Source of the DNA: Sutterella sp. UBA4713
GTDB taxonomy: Bacteria > Pseudomonadota > Gammaproteobacteria > Burkholderiales > Burkholderiaceae_F
Reading direction: 5' to 3'
DNA: 64,000 bases
Assembly (NCBI GenBank): GCA_002404465.1
Contig: DHJT01000028.1
Coordinates: forward strand, 11,315-75,314
The notes under the pieces were generated by a model. It was not told the origin of the DNA and ran no database searches. It was given only the letters and a program-made list of their open reading frames with translations. How positions within the stretch are numbered: the stretch's first letter is position 1; the number at the start of each line of letters is the position of its first letter. The position numbers and the translations under genes were made by a program. Positions 19,273-29,215 of this stretch are shown here, piece by piece.

Positions 19273-19948
19273 ATCGGTACGGTTCATGCGCATAACAGTC
19301 CTTTTTTTATTGATTGTATTCGGTGGGCTCATCGGTTACGGGATTGATTGTTGTCAGCAGAAGTCTCGCGAAACGGATATAGCAACACGGACAGTCCCCC
19401 TGAATGTGACGGTTTTGACGAAAAAGGGGGCAGGATCAACGGAAGAAACAACCGAGGGACAGCCCCTTGAAATTGAAGAAAACGAAAAAAAATGTTTTGT
19501 GCTTGGCCCTGTTCCGCAAGGAGTCACCAAGCGCATTGCCGAGAGTTTACGGCGCAGTGGGCTTGAAAAAGATATGGTGATTTGCGACCGGTTTTTACCG
19601 GAGCGATTTGTTGTGTTTTTAGGTCCTTTGGAAAACAAAACTGCGCTTCGAGCCTTTGCTAAACAACTTAGACAACAGGGCTATAAAAACATACGACCTA
19701 CCGAGCGCGGGGCTTTGGCTCCTGGTCTTGAGATTGCTGAGTTTGAGACCGAATATCAAGCCGTAGCATACATTGAATCGGGAAAAGCGCCGGGAATATC
19801 CGGGATTCGTGTTATTAAGCGTCTTGGCGAACCTTCCGGTCAGGTGGACATAGTTTTTCAAGAGCTTGATTCGTTCGAAGCAAAAAAAGTGCTTGCTCTG
19901 ACCGGGCGTTTTTCTGGAATGAAAATCAAGGAGTGCTCGAAAAATTAA
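19265..19948 (+). CDS. membrane-anchored SPOR-domain-like protein
   Basis: A 227-residue protein with an N-terminal membrane anchor (VLFLLIVFGGLIGYGI, about residues 12-27), a Glu/Thr-rich linker and a C-terminal half resembling a SPOR domain (KCFVLGPVPQ to LRQQGYKNIRP, about residues 75-145). SPOR domains bind peptidoglycan stripped of stem peptides at the septum. The gene overlaps coaX by eight bases and its 3' end overlaps the convergent HIT gene by four bases. The exact function is unknown; the call rests on pattern and on the usual birA-coaX-SPOR order. Confidence 0.7.
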   Translation: MIKSVRFMRITVLFLLIVFGGLIGYGIDCCQQKSRETDIATRTVPLNVTVLTKKGAGSTEETTEGQPLEIEENEKKCFVLGPVPQGVTKRIAESLRRSGLEKDMVICDRFLPERFVVFLGPLENKTALRAFAKQLRQQGYKNIRPTERGALAPGLEIAEFETEYQAVAYIESGKAPGISGIRVIKRLGEPSGQVDIVFQELDSFEAKKVLALTGRFSGMKIKECSKN

Positions 19949-20385
19949 TCGAGAAACTCCTGCGAAAGAATGCTCGGAAGTCGGCGCACAAAGTCACAAG
20001 CAGTCATTTTTCGTGTTTTAAGAACGGCCTCTGAAGTTTGACGCTGTTTAATGCCCCAGGTTGATTCCGGAAAGTAGGCATCGTCTGTAAATCGAGCAAT
20101 GATATGCCAATGTACATGTGGGACCATCGTTCCGAACTCAGCGAGATTGATTTTGTCAGGATGCAGCAGACGGCGCATCGCAGATTCGATACAAAACACA
20201 ACACGCATGACATGGAGGCGTTCTGCCTCTGATAGATCTGTCATTTCTTTGACATGGCGCGTCAAGATGACACGAACAAAACCGGGAAGTTCCTCAGTTG
20301 AGGCATCGATGACATAAACAAGCGAATCACGCCAGAGTTCTTTCGGGTGATGAGGAACGCATAACGGGCAGGTAAAAGAAGACAT
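19945..20385 (-). CDS. HIT family protein
   Basis: A 146-residue histidine-triad protein. The catalytic triad motif reads HVHWHIIARF near residue 91; the N-terminal CPLC pair could bind metal. HIT proteins hydrolyse or transfer nucleotides from nucleotidyl conjugates, but the natural substrate here cannot be named. It converges on the SPOR gene with a four-base overlap. The large FAD/Fe-S oxidoreductase lies upstream on the same strand behind a terminator. Confidence 0.88.
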   Translation of the reverse strand: MSSFTCPLCVPHHPKELWRDSLVYVIDASTEELPGFVRVILTRHVKEMTDLSEAERLHVMRVVFCIESAMRRLLHPDKINLAEFGTMVPHVHWHIIARFTDDAYFPESTWGIKQRQTSEAVLKTRKMTACDFVRRLPSILSQEFLD

Positions 20386-20403
20386 CGGAGTGAAAAAGAA
20401 GGA

Positions 20404-20425
20404 GGGGACGACTGGCGGCGTCCCC
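20404..20425 (-). terminator. rho-independent terminator after the FAD/Fe-S oxidoreductase
   Basis: Stem GGGGACG/CGTCCCC with an 8-base loop. On the minus strand it is followed by CTCCTTCTTTTTC, a T-rich tail, and it begins 12 bases after the stop of the 1303-residue gene. Confidence 0.8.
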
Positions 20426-20437
20426 GTTTATTAAGAG

Positions 20438-23400
20438 TTAAACCAAGACACTTTCAATCCCGTCTTTTTTAACGCGATCAATGAAGTTTTTCAGCCACGC
20501 ATCGCTGAGTTTTAAGCGGGCTAATTCGACGATGAGGAATTCAGCCGAAGTCTTTGTCGATTGCGAGTAGCGGCTGATGCCTTGGAAGCAACCCGGACAT
20601 GTCGTCAGAATTCGAACATGGCCATCAAAGCTGTCCTTCGTTAATTCCGAACGAGCCTTTAGGATGCTTTCCTCTTTTCGGAATCGAACCTGTGTTGCAA
20701 TGTCCGGACGACCGACGGCAAATGTTCCGGACTCGCCGCAACAGTAATCGGTTTGGAGAACGCGGCTTGCATCCTTCGGATGCACGAGCTTATTGACAAC
20801 GTCAGTACCTTTTACGGAAATAAACGGTGTATGACAGGGATCGTGATACAGATACCGCATTTTATCTTTCCCTTGAACGGCAAAGCCTTTTTCAGCTAAA
20901 TACTGATGGATGTCGATAAGACGGCATCCGGGAAAAATTTTCTCAAAGTGGTATTCCTTTAGCTGTTTTAAGCAGGTTCCGCAACTAACAACAACTGTTT
21001 TTATATCTAAGTAATTGAGTGTATTAGCTACACGATGGAAAAGTACACGATTTTCCATAGCGATTTTTTCAGCAAGCGACCCTTGTCCGTTTCCTTTTTG
21101 CGGATAGCCGCAACACATGTAACGCGGAGGCAAGACGGTTTGAACCCCGCTTTCGAAAAGCAAAGCTAATGAAGCAATACCGATTTCCGGAAACAGTCGG
21201 TCATTACCGCATCCCGGGAAATACAGGACAGCTTCGTTATCTCGCGCGTCTGGTTTACGGATAATCGGAACACGCGTCGAATCTGTCAGACCCAAGGCCG
21301 TCCGTAACGTTTGTGTCATGCGCGGCTTCGGGAGCTTGCGGTTTACAAGTGTGATGACTTGTTCGACAAAGGGTTGCTCGCCGGTTGTGTTCGGCGGTCG
21401 TTTCAGTCCGGGTTCAATGGCAAAGTGTAGCAAACGATTCGCATTTCTCTGTGCATTAAAGCCGAATTGAACCAACGTTTTTCTGGCGACTTCTATGGCA
21501 GTCGGGTTTTGTAGATTTAAAAATGCCATACCTGCGGCTTTTGCCGGCTGCAGGTGTTTTAATCCGGAGTCATGCAACAAATCACGCATGAGAATCGTGA
21601 CATTGCCGAAATTAATCTTGACCGGACAGACTGGGCGACATTTCATGCAAAGCGTGCAGTGATCGGAAAGATCTTCGATGGATTCAAGATGGCGCTTGCT
21701 AAGGCCTCGTCGTGTCTGCTCCTCATAAAGGAAGGCCTCAATTAGAAGCGAGGTTGCGAGAATCTTATTTCGCGGAGAGTACAGTAGGTTGGCTCTTGGA
21801 ACATGAGTCGTGCAGCGGGGCTTACATTTCCCGCAACGCAGGCAGTTTTTAATTGAGTCGCTAATGGCTTTAATTTGTGTTTGCTGCATGATGAGCGACT
21901 CGGCACCGAGTAGGTTAAAGCTCGGGGTGTAGGCGCTTTCCAACCCGCCCTCTTTGCGAAGCTTCCCTGCGTTGAAATGGCGCTGTGGGTCGACGCGATC
22001 CAAATATGCATAAAAGGGTTTTAAATCTTTTTCGTCGACAAAAGCAATCTTCGTTAGTCCGATGCCGTGTTCGCCGGTGATGGAACCACCGAGTTTTTTG
22101 GCAGCGTCCATAACGAGCGAAATGGCTTTTTCGCCCAGTTGCATCATTGCGTAGTTATCTGAGTTGAGCGGGACGTTTGTATGAACGTTTCCGTCGCCGG
22201 CATGCATGTGCAGAGCAATAAAGACGCGTCCATGCAAAACCTTATCGTGGATAGCATCAATGGCAGCGAGAATGCCTTCAAAGATGTTGGGCGGGAAAAT
22301 CTTGGCTAGAGGATCTCTGACTTCCGTGTGCCACGAAATGCGCAAAACACGGTCATACACCACGTCAAAAAGCGTGGCATTCTCGCCGTAGGTCTTTGGA
22401 AGTGCTCCCGAGAACGTCAAGCCGAGCGATTTAAGATCGATTAATGCTTGTTTCAAAGGCGAGTCTAGTCTTTCCAGGATATATGTCCAACGCTTCTTTA
22501 CACGAGCCAACAAATCTAGGGCATCGGGAATTGCGTTTTGCAGAAGTTCAGCCTGGGAAAGGTCGGAATCTACTTTTTCGAGCAATGCTCGGGTTTTTAA
22601 AGCCGCTGTTACGGCGTCGACCATCTCGAGCTTATTTTTCACGGAGCATTCAATATTGAAACGCTCGCAGATAATGGTGTAATCACCTATTTTTTCTAAA
22701 GGAATGACAACGTCTTCATTGAGTTTGAATGCATTCGTATGGGCACTGATAGCGGCAGTGCGGCTACGTTCATGCCAGAACTGAAAGCGTTTTTCTGGTG
22801 TCGAGGCAATGTATCCTTCACCGTTATGTTTCTGACATAGTTCAACAACTTTTTGGCAGATAGCATCCAAAGCAGCTTCATCATCCCCGACGATGTCGCC
22901 GACAAGAACCATCTTCGGGAATTCTCGGCGTTGTGTTTTCGGAGGATAACCGACGGCATGCAGATACCGATCATCCATATGTTCCAAACCGGCAAGCATG
23001 CAACCGTTCGGATGCGGATCGAGCATCTGCGTGATTCCGACAATCGCAGGGCCTGCTTCACTGGCTGCACCAAAAAATTCCAAACAGAGCGTGCGTCCAA
23101 GTTTAGGGAGGCGGTGTAAAACCCAGGTAGCCGACGTAATCAAACCGTCGCATCCTTCCTTTTGAACACCGGGAAGTCCGCCGAGAAATTTATTGGAGAC
23201 GTCTTTACCCAGACCCGGTTTTCTAAAGGTCGTTCCCGGTATGGTTAATAATTCTTTTTTCAGAACAGCGGCCTTGCTCGGATCGGGTTCTGTCCCGTCT
23301 CGCGTTGTAATTTCCCACGTGACAGTCTTTTGTTTATGGATTTTGTCTAAGTTGTGGTTCAGGCGGACTACGTCGACCCAATTGCCATCTGGGTTGACCA

Positions 23401-24349
23401 TGCGATAGCTGGCCAGGTTGTCAACAGCCGTACCCCACAGACAGGCTTTTTTTCCTCCAGAGTTCTCGCTGATATTGCCGCCGATTGTCGAACTGTCGGC
23501 ACTGGCCGGATCAACGGAGAACACCAGGCCGGCAGCATCGGCAGCTTGCATAACGCGTCGCGTAATCGCGCCGCATCCCGTACAGATGACGGAGGTTTTG
23601 TCAGTGCGGCCCGGTAGCGTTTGTTCGAAGACAGGGCCGACGGAATCAAGTTTTTCTGTGTTGATTACGGCACTTAAGGCGCTCATTGGCACAGCACCAC
23701 CTGTGTATCCTGTGCCACCGCCGCGCGGAATAATAACCAAGCCCAAATCGATGCAAGAACGCACCAGAGAAGGTAACTCTGATTCACTATCGGGAGTTAA
23801 CACCACAAATGGATATTCGATGCGCCAATCCGTTGCATCCGTGACGTGAGAAACGCGTGTAAAAGGATCAAAACGAATGTTATCTTTGTGTGTATGACGC
23901 TTCAGGGACCGAAGAACTTTTGAACGCAGTTTGGCAATGTCTGCAAAACTTCTCTCAAATCGATCGACGGCAAAAGAGGCATTTTCAATGAGTTTTCCGA
24001 CATCACTGTCGGCGGTTCTGTCTTCCTTGCGTCGTTTGTTCATTTCCGCCAGGCGATGACGCAAAGCCTCAATCAGAAGACGGCGCCTTTTTTTGTCGGC
24101 GAGTAGGTCGTCTTGCAGGTACGGATTCCGTTGAACAACCCAAATATCGCCCAGAACCTCAAAGAGCATACGGGCCGATTGCCCGGTTCTTGATAAGGAA
24201 CGCAGACTTTTAAGAAGAGACCAACTGTCCTCTCCGAGCAGTCGAATCACAATTTCTTTGTCGGAAAAGGATGTGTAGTTGTAAGGAATTTCGCGAACAC
24301 GAGCCGCAGTCGTCGAAACGGTATCCTCTTGTTGGTTCTGAGTGGTCAT
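20438..24349 (-). CDS. FAD-linked oxidase with Fe-S and CCG domains (DUF3683 type)
   Basis: A 1303-residue fusion well known in Burkholderiales. In order: an N-terminal DUF3683-like region (to about 150), a PCMH-type FAD-binding domain ([17 protein letters not shown] near 210), a FAD-oxidase C-terminal domain ending with GEHGIGL and RHFNAGKLR, a two-cluster ferredoxin segment ([11 protein letters not shown] and [11 protein letters not shown]), and two CCG repeats (PGCG with [12 protein letters not shown] with CCGESGTF and CPGC). Relatives oxidise 2-hydroxyacids such as D-lactate or D-2-hydroxyglutarate and pass electrons to quinone. The substrate here is unknown. It probably feeds the menaquinone pool (inference). 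No nearby gene hints at a substrate. Confidence 0.88.
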   Translation of the reverse strand: MTTQNQQEDTVSTTAARVREIPYNYTSFSDKEIVIRLLGEDSWSLLKSLRSLSRTGQSARMLFEVLGDIWVVQRNPYLQDDLLADKKRRRLLIEALRHRLAEMNKRRKEDRTADSDVGKLIENASFAVDRFERSFADIAKLRSKVLRSLKRHTHKDNIRFDPFTRVSHVTDATDWRIEYPFVVLTPDSESELPSLVRSCIDLGLVIIPRGGGTGYTGGAVPMSALSAVINTEKLDSVGPVFEQTLPGRTDKTSVICTGCGAITRRVMQAADAAGLVFSVDPASADSSTIGGNISENSGGKKACLWGTAVDNLASYRMVNPDGNWVDVVRLNHNLDKIHKQKTVTWEITTRDGTEPDPSKAAVLKKELLTIPGTTFRKPGLGKDVSNKFLGGLPGVQKEGCDGLITSATWVLHRLPKLGRTLCLEFFGAASEAGPAIVGITQMLDPHPNGCMLAGLEHMDDRYLHAVGYPPKTQRREFPKMVLVGDIVGDDEAALDAICQKVVELCQKHNGEGYIASTPEKRFQFWHERSRTAAISAHTNAFKLNEDVVIPLEKIGDYTIICERFNIECSVKNKLEMVDAVTAALKTRALLEKVDSDLSQAELLQNAIPDALDLLARVKKRWTYILERLDSPLKQALIDLKSLGLTFSGALPKTYGENATLFDVVYDRVLRISWHTEVRDPLAKIFPPNIFEGILAAIDAIHDKVLHGRVFIALHMHAGDGNVHTNVPLNSDNYAMMQLGEKAISLVMDAAKKLGGSITGEHGIGLTKIAFVDEKDLKPFYAYLDRVDPQRHFNAGKLRKEGGLESAYTPSFNLLGAESLIMQQTQIKAISDSIKNCLRCGKCKPRCTTHVPRANLLYSPRNKILATSLLIEAFLYEEQTRRGLSKRHLESIEDLSDHCTLCMKCRPVCPVKINFGNVTILMRDLLHDSGLKHLQPAKAAGMAFLNLQNPTAIEVARKTLVQFGFNAQRNANRLLHFAIEPGLKRPPNTTGEQPFVEQVITLVNRKLPKPRMTQTLRTALGLTDSTRVPIIRKPDARDNEAVLYFPGCGNDRLFPEIGIASLALLFESGVQTVLPPRYMCCGYPQKGNGQGSLAEKIAMENRVLFHRVANTLNYLDIKTVVVSCGTCLKQLKEYHFEKIFPGCRLIDIHQYLAEKGFAVQGKDKMRYLYHDPCHTPFISVKGTDVVNKLVHPKDASRVLQTDYCCGESGTFAVGRPDIATQVRFRKEESILKARSELTKDSFDGHVRILTTCPGCFQGISRYSQSTKTSAEFLIVELARLKLSDAWLKNFIDRVKKDGIESVLV

Positions 24350-24403
24350 AAGTGCAAAGTGTACAAAAAGGTCAAACTAAGGCCGAAACGCCCATTGTAC
24401 CGT

Positions 24404-24661
24404 CTAGTTCGAATTGTTGCGGATAAGACGTTGTTGCCCAGAAAAAGGTCTTTCAAACAAGCGGAAAAGTCCCGAGTCGTCATCGAAAATGTCGTACGTC
24501 CATTTCACATTGCCACGAAGGTCTTCGAGCCAGGCCCGAATCGGGATGTCTAACTCGTCAATGTTGGCATTAAGATAGCTCTCAGCCTCATAAGGCGTTG
24601 CGAATGTTTCGACGAAATCTCCGTAATCAAGGACAACCTGAACAACCAAATCCCTGCGCAT
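24404..24661 (-). CDS. small acidic protein of unknown function
   Basis: An 85-residue frame that I do not recognise. The ATG at 24661 has a good AAAGGAA ribosome-binding site. The protein starts MRRDLVVQVVLDYGDFVETF, has an acidic middle (DELDIPIRAWLEDL) and contains no membrane segment or known motif. It lies 11 bp after the stop of the M20 peptidase on the same strand and before the large oxidoreductase, so it is probably in one transcript with the peptidase. The clear start signal supports it as a real gene. Confidence 0.65.
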   Translation of the reverse strand: MRRDLVVQVVLDYGDFVETFATPYEAESYLNANIDELDIPIRAWLEDLRGNVKWTYDIFDDDSGLFRLFERPFSGQQRLIRNNSN

Positions 24662-24672
24662 AAGAATTTCCT

Positions 24673-26076
24673 TTATGGCATATCGGTAATAATGCGGGCC
24701 ATAACTCGACACAGGGCTTCGGCATAATCTAGGTGCAGAGCCTCATCGGGCCCGTGGGCGTTTGAATCCGGGCCGAGAACACCCGTTAAAAGAAATTGAG
24801 CGTTCGGACAGGCTGGCTCCAAAATGTCGAAGATTGAAAGCGAGCCGCCTTCGCCTGAGTAAACGGCACTTTGACCGAACACGCTAAGAGCGGCATCTTC
24901 AATGCTTTTGTGTAACCAAGGTTCTTCTTTTGGAGCATCCCATCCGGCAAAAGACGAAATATCCGTCAGTTCCGTTTTAGCGCCGAACGGAGGGTTGGTA
25001 AGAAGGATACGCTCAAGCGCTTGCGCAGCAAGGCAAGCATCGACGTGAGGCGGGAGCCGGAGCGAAAGACGCAGGGCTGTATAGGAACGAAGAACATTGC
25101 CGGCGCAGGAAATATCCGGTAGCCCCTGTGCGCCAGTGACTGTCAGTTGCGGTAGCCAGGTTTGAGCAAGAAGGGACTGTTCCGGATTTTGAAAGCGGAG
25201 AATCGGTGAGTCAATCCAAGGAAAATCCTTCGCAAACGAATCCGAAAGCGCGGCTTTAGCACGAACTTGTTCTATGCGTTCTTGTGGAATTGTCGTGTAA
25301 AAGGCCGGATCACGAATCTTTCCGGTGGCGCTCTCTTCTAAGCGCTCGATAAGATGCCGGGCAATCATGAAAGAGTCGGGAACAATTCCTGAAGCTGTGC
25401 CCGAGTGTACGCCGTGTCGCAACACGCTCACTTTAAGTGTTGCCGTCAAAACCCCGCGAAAGTTTGTTGTGATGCAAAGACGTTTGTAATCAAGACATCC
25501 GGCATCCAGAATCAGCGCCAGACGTACGTCTTTTAACTGCTTAGCAAGAAGCCCAATCCAATACGAAAAGTCCGTAGAGCCGGATTCTTCACAGGTTTCG
25601 AAAATACCGACAAAACGAGGATGCTCAATTCCTCCGGCTTTTAATGCATGTACGAGAGTGACGGCAGAGTAAAAACTGTAACCGTCATCGGCAACTCCGC
25701 GCCCGTATAAAACGGAGCCTTCCTTTTTCGGGCAAAAAGGTGCCCGGCCGTGACTCCATGCACCGCCTTCGGGTTGTTTGTCTAAGTGACCGTAAAAGAG
25801 AACGGCACCGTTTTTTCGACAACCTTGTGAAGCAGGGACTTCAAAGAAAAGAAGCGGCGACTTTCCGGATTCGGTTAGAACGGAACAGTGAATGTCTGGA
25901 ATGAGAAGCTTTCCGAAATTCGCTGCATTATCAATGGCACATCGAAGAAATCCGTGTTTTTCCCAATGGGCGTCGAACATCGGAGAAAGGCTCGGGATGC
26001 GAACGAAGTCTTCAAGTGCCTGTTCGGTTTCGTTTTGCCACAGCGTGTGCAAAACGGAGTCTGTTTTTGAAAACAT
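24673..26076 (-). CDS. M20 family metallopeptidase (dipeptidase-like)
   Basis: A 467-residue zinc peptidase of the M20 family. The metal-binding pattern is clear: YGHLDKQPEGGAW (first His/Asp), LYGRGVADDGYSFYS (bridging Asp), and the catalytic pair in FETCEESGS, with the dimerisation domain in the middle (GVHSGTASG) and a C-terminal LTGVLGPDSNAHGPDE that supplies a late His. Such enzymes cleave di- or tripeptides in the cytoplasm. I chose the ATG at 26076 with AAGGTAAT upstream; the frame stays open to 26136 inside rlpA. The gene starts 5 bp after rlpA and is probably co-transcribed. Amino-acid use fits an asaccharolytic lifestyle (inference). Confidence 0.85.
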   Translation of the reverse strand: MFSKTDSVLHTLWQNETEQALEDFVRIPSLSPMFDAHWEKHGFLRCAIDNAANFGKLLIPDIHCSVLTESGKSPLLFFEVPASQGCRKNGAVLFYGHLDKQPEGGAWSHGRAPFCPKKEGSVLYGRGVADDGYSFYSAVTLVHALKAGGIEHPRFVGIFETCEESGSTDFSYWIGLLAKQLKDVRLALILDAGCLDYKRLCITTNFRGVLTATLKVSVLRHGVHSGTASGIVPDSFMIARHLIERLEESATGKIRDPAFYTTIPQERIEQVRAKAALSDSFAKDFPWIDSPILRFQNPEQSLLAQTWLPQLTVTGAQGLPDISCAGNVLRSYTALRLSLRLPPHVDACLAAQALERILLTNPPFGAKTELTDISSFAGWDAPKEEPWLHKSIEDAALSVFGQSAVYSGEGGSLSIFDILEPACPNAQFLLTGVLGPDSNAHGPDEALHLDYAEALCRVMARIITDMP

Positions 26077-26081
26077 AACAA

Positions 26082-27266
26082 TTACCTTTGAATGACAAAC
26101 GAGCGAATTCCCAAAAGGGAGCTGATACGCTCGCAAAGTGTTTGGATCGTATGCCGATTCGAATCGGATCCGATGAGAACGCGATGGAGTTTTTCGTCCG
26201 AGACGACGCGAACGCGGGCTGAAATGTCGTGTTCGGACAGCATCATTTCCGCGTGGGCGGCTGCCTCCTGCGCATTGATTTTATTTGAAAAAGCACCGAT
26301 TTGTACGGACCAAGTTATAGCCGTCGGAGCGGAAGGACCGACATGTTCCGTTTTTTTCTCGCTTTCTCTTAGGATGGCATCGATTGCATCCGACGGTGTC
26401 GGTTCTGCAATTTCTGTTGCATCCTGAACGGAACCGATATCGATGATCGGGCTTTCGTTTGTTTTGGGGACATCGGAGATTTTGGAAGAGTTAATCGGTA
26501 ATTTGCTTTCAGCTGACGGAATCGGACTTAAAAACGGTGCATCTGGAACGCAGGGCGTTGCTGTTGCGATGGAAGAAGGAGTGTCATCGTGCTGTTTAAT
26601 TGCTCCAGTTACGGATTCTTCACGCGATGCCGTTTGTTCGATTTGAGTTTGTTTTTCGATCGGTTCGGTAATGGGTAAGGATGCATTCTGCGGTGTTGTG
26701 CTGTAGTTTCCCTTAGCAATGTCGCGTCGCGTAATGCGCTCGACTTTTACACGCGCAGTTCCTGCTTTGTGGTAACCGAGTTTCACGGCGGCGGCATAAC
26801 TCATGTCGATGATGCGACCTCCGAGGAACGGTCCGCGGTCATTAACGCGAACAATGACGCTTTTTCCGTTACTCAAGTTGGTCACACGGGCGTAACTCGG
26901 AAGTTCCATGGTCGGATGTGCTGCCGTCATAGCGAACATGTCATAGCGTTCACCGATAGCGGTTTTGCGCCCGTGAAACTGTTTTCCGTACCAGCTGGCA
27001 ACCCCCGTTTGTGAAAAAGAACGGTCTCCGGACATCGGGTAGTAACGTTTTCCCATGACTGTGTAAGGACGCGTAGCGGCTTTGTAGGGTTCCTCGACTT
27101 TCAGTGTCGTGTGTTCCTTCGTTGCAAAGGAGTGCAATGCTTCCGGCGGGCCATCGTTATCGTAGAACTTTCCTGCTTTGGATAGGATGGAAGAGCTTGA
27201 ACACCCAACGAATACAAAAGCCAATCCTAGGTAAGAAAAGAAAAGAATCGGGCGAACAAAGAACAT
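26082..27266 (-). CDS. rlpA: RlpA-family septal ring lipoprotein with SPOR domain
   Basis: RlpA is an outer-membrane lipoprotein; in some species it is a lytic transglycosylase that cuts naked glycan at the septum. From the ATG at 27266 the protein has 394 residues: lipoprotein signal with FVFVGC lipobox (Cys22), the double-psi beta-barrel domain (GVASWYGKQFHGRKTAIGE near 85, VRVNDRGPF), a long Thr/Pro/Glu-rich linker and a C-terminal SPOR domain (WSVQIGAFSNKINAQEAAAH). The frame stays open upstream to 27341, but the signal peptide decides the start; the ribosome-binding site is weak. It diverges from gatC across 178 bp, a place usually held by mreB in Burkholderiales. Confidence 0.92.
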   Translation of the reverse strand: MFFVRPILFFSYLGLAFVFVGCSSSSILSKAGKFYDNDGPPEALHSFATKEHTTLKVEEPYKAATRPYTVMGKRYYPMSGDRSFSQTGVASWYGKQFHGRKTAIGERYDMFAMTAAHPTMELPSYARVTNLSNGKSVIVRVNDRGPFLGGRIIDMSYAAAVKLGYHKAGTARVKVERITRRDIAKGNYSTTPQNASLPITEPIEKQTQIEQTASREESVTGAIKQHDDTPSSIATATPCVPDAPFLSPIPSAESKLPINSSKISDVPKTNESPIIDIGSVQDATEIAEPTPSDAIDAILRESEKKTEHVGPSAPTAITWSVQIGAFSNKINAQEAAAHAEMMLSEHDISARVRVVSDEKLHRVLIGSDSNRHTIQTLCERISSLLGIRSFVIQR

Positions 27267-27444
27267 GATGAGTTTTTTAGCATGAAAAGGATTTTGCAGT
27301 TTGACAGAAAGGATAGCGCCAATACCGGGAAAAGAGGGCAAATAGACTATGATTGCACTCTTACAATACAGTCGAGTCTGGATAAAAAATCAAGGCTCGC
27401 GAGAGTTTTATTTGTTCATGTTTTCGATTTAGGCAGAGATTGTT

Positions 27445-27732
27445 ATGGCCCTGACTTTAGAAGATGTTCACCGCATAGCTGAATTGGCGCATATTGATAT
27501 CGATCAGGCGCAGGCTGTTCGCATGCAAGGGGAACTCAACGATATTTTTAAGATGATTGAAAGTATTCAGGCGGTTGACACGACGCATGTTGAGCCGATG
27601 ATGCATCCGCACGATGATGTACAGCGGTTGCGCGACGATTGTGTGGTTTTCGGAAACGAGCGAGAAGAAAATATGAAAAACGCTCCCGAAGCCTATAAGG
27701 GACTTTTTTTGGTTCCTCAGGTAATCGAATAG
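27445..27732 (+). CDS. gatC: Asp-tRNA(Asn)/Glu-tRNA(Gln) amidotransferase subunit GatC
   Basis: GatC is the small scaffold subunit of the GatCAB amidotransferase, which converts misacylated Glu-tRNA(Gln) and/or Asp-tRNA(Asn) to the amide forms. The 95-residue protein has the family start [15 protein letters not shown] and the motif VEPMMHPHD. It leads the gatCAB operon, 10 bp before gatA, with AGGCAGAGA upstream of its ATG. The 178-bp upstream gap to rlpA must hold both divergent promoters; I could not find a convincing pair of hexamers. Confidence 0.95.
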   Translation: MALTLEDVHRIAELAHIDIDQAQAVRMQGELNDIFKMIESIQAVDTTHVEPMMHPHDDVQRLRDDCVVFGNEREENMKNAPEAYKGLFLVPQVIE

Positions 27733-27742
27733 GGGAGCGGCA

Positions 27743-29197
27743 ATGTCAAATACATTCCATACGGTTGTCGAGCTTTCTAAGGCTTTAGCGACCAAACAAG
27801 TCAGTGCGGTTGAGCTTGCTGAGCAGTATCTTCGACGCATCGATGAGGCACGCGACCTAAATTGTTTTCTTGACGTGCGTCCGGAGGTAACTTTGGCACA
27901 GGCACGTGCCGCCGATAAGCGTATTGCGCAGGGAACGGCCGGTCGACTAACCGGTATTCCGATTGCGCATAAGGATATTTTCGTCACGAAAGAATGGGCA
28001 TCGACTGCCGGTAGCCGCATGCTCAAAGGGTACATGAGTCCTTTTGATGCGGCAGTTGTGCGAAAACTCAAACAGGCGGGCATGGTAACACTGGGCAAAC
28101 TTAACTGTGACGAATTTGCCATGGGCTCTGCCAACGAGAATTCTGCCTACGGTAAGGTTTTTAATCCTTGGGATTCAAATGCTGTCCCCGGTGGTAGTTC
28201 CGGGGGATCGGCCAGTTGTGTCGCGGCCGGGCTTGCCCCGATTGCAACGGCAACCGATACGGGCGGATCGATTCGTGAACCAGCGAGTTTTTGCGGCGTT
28301 ACGGGGGTCAAGCCAACGTACGGCCGTCCGAGTCGTTTGGGCATGATTGCATTCGCATCAAGTTTGGATACGGCAGGCCTTATGGCGCATACGGTCGAAG
28401 ACATTGCCTGGGTTTTAGGCGATATGGTTGGTTTTGAGCCGTGGGATTCAACGAGTGAAGACAGTCCGACCGAAGACTTTGCCCGCGATTTAGATAAGGG
28501 GGTTAAGGGCCTGAAAATCGGCGTTCCTCGTGCGTGGTTTACCGAAAGCCTGGATCCGGAGGTCTCTGAGGCGATTTCCAAAGTCATTGATGAATATCGC
28601 GCTCAAGGGGCTGAGATTGTTGATGTTTCGCTTCCCAATGCAGGGCTCGGTGTTGCTGTTTACTACGTTGTGGCTTGTGCAGAGGCCAGTTCCAATCTAT
28701 CGCGTTTTGACGGCGTACGCTATGGGTATCGTGCCAAGGAGTACGGCGACATTCAGGATATGATTAAACGCAGTCGCAACGAGGGCTTCGGAGCTGAACC
28801 GAAGCGTCGCATTCTGATCGGGACATATGTTCTCTCTCACGGATACTATGACGCTTACTACATCAAGGCGCAAAAAGTCCGTCGCTTAATTGTCAACGAA
28901 TTTACCGAGGCGTTCAAGCACGTCGACGCTATCTTAAGTCCCGTGACGACATCGACTGCATTTGATTTCGGAGCAAAGAGCGATCCGGTTGTTGCCTATA
29001 TGGGCGATTTGTATACGGTTCCGGCCTCCCTGGCCGGTCTCCCTTGCATGAGCATGCCGTGCGGAATTCATTCAAACGGTCGCCCGATCGGGGTGCAGTT
29101 GGCTTGCCAGCGCTTTGGTGAGGCCAAAATGTTGCAAATTGCGAATGCATATCAAAAAGCGACGGATTGGCATATGCGTCATCCGGGGAAGAACTAG
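27743..29197 (+). CDS. gatA: Asp-tRNA(Asn)/Glu-tRNA(Gln) amidotransferase subunit GatA
   Basis: GatA is the glutaminase subunit supplying ammonia to GatB through a tunnel. The 484-residue amidase-signature protein has the Ser-Ser-Lys triad in place: Lys77 in [10 protein letters not shown], Ser152 in PGGSSGGSA and Ser176 in [11 protein letters not shown]. Length is normal. It is translated from the gatCAB transcript with GGGGAGCGGCA before the ATG. Confidence 0.97.
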   Translation: MSNTFHTVVELSKALATKQVSAVELAEQYLRRIDEARDLNCFLDVRPEVTLAQARAADKRIAQGTAGRLTGIPIAHKDIFVTKEWASTAGSRMLKGYMSPFDAAVVRKLKQAGMVTLGKLNCDEFAMGSANENSAYGKVFNPWDSNAVPGGSSGGSASCVAAGLAPIATATDTGGSIREPASFCGVTGVKPTYGRPSRLGMIAFASSLDTAGLMAHTVEDIAWVLGDMVGFEPWDSTSEDSPTEDFARDLDKGVKGLKIGVPRAWFTESLDPEVSEAISKVIDEYRAQGAEIVDVSLPNAGLGVAVYYVVACAEASSNLSRFDGVRYGYRAKEYGDIQDMIKRSRNEGFGAEPKRRILIGTYVLSHGYYDAYYIKAQKVRRLIVNEFTEAFKHVDAILSPVTTSTAFDFGAKSDPVVAYMGDLYTVPASLAGLPCMSMPCGIHSNGRPIGVQLACQRFGEAKMLQIANAYQKATDWHMRHPGKN

Positions 29198-29215
29198 GAT
29201 TGAACGGAGAAGAAA

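Noticed and set aside
20438..24349. Possible fused novel enzyme of 1303 residues
   Set aside because: Unusual in length, but this domain order is a known family in Burkholderiales, so it is not new.
27494..27512. FNR-like TTGAT....ATCAG in gatC
   Set aside because: It lies inside the gatC coding region, has one mismatch and is not at a promoter position.
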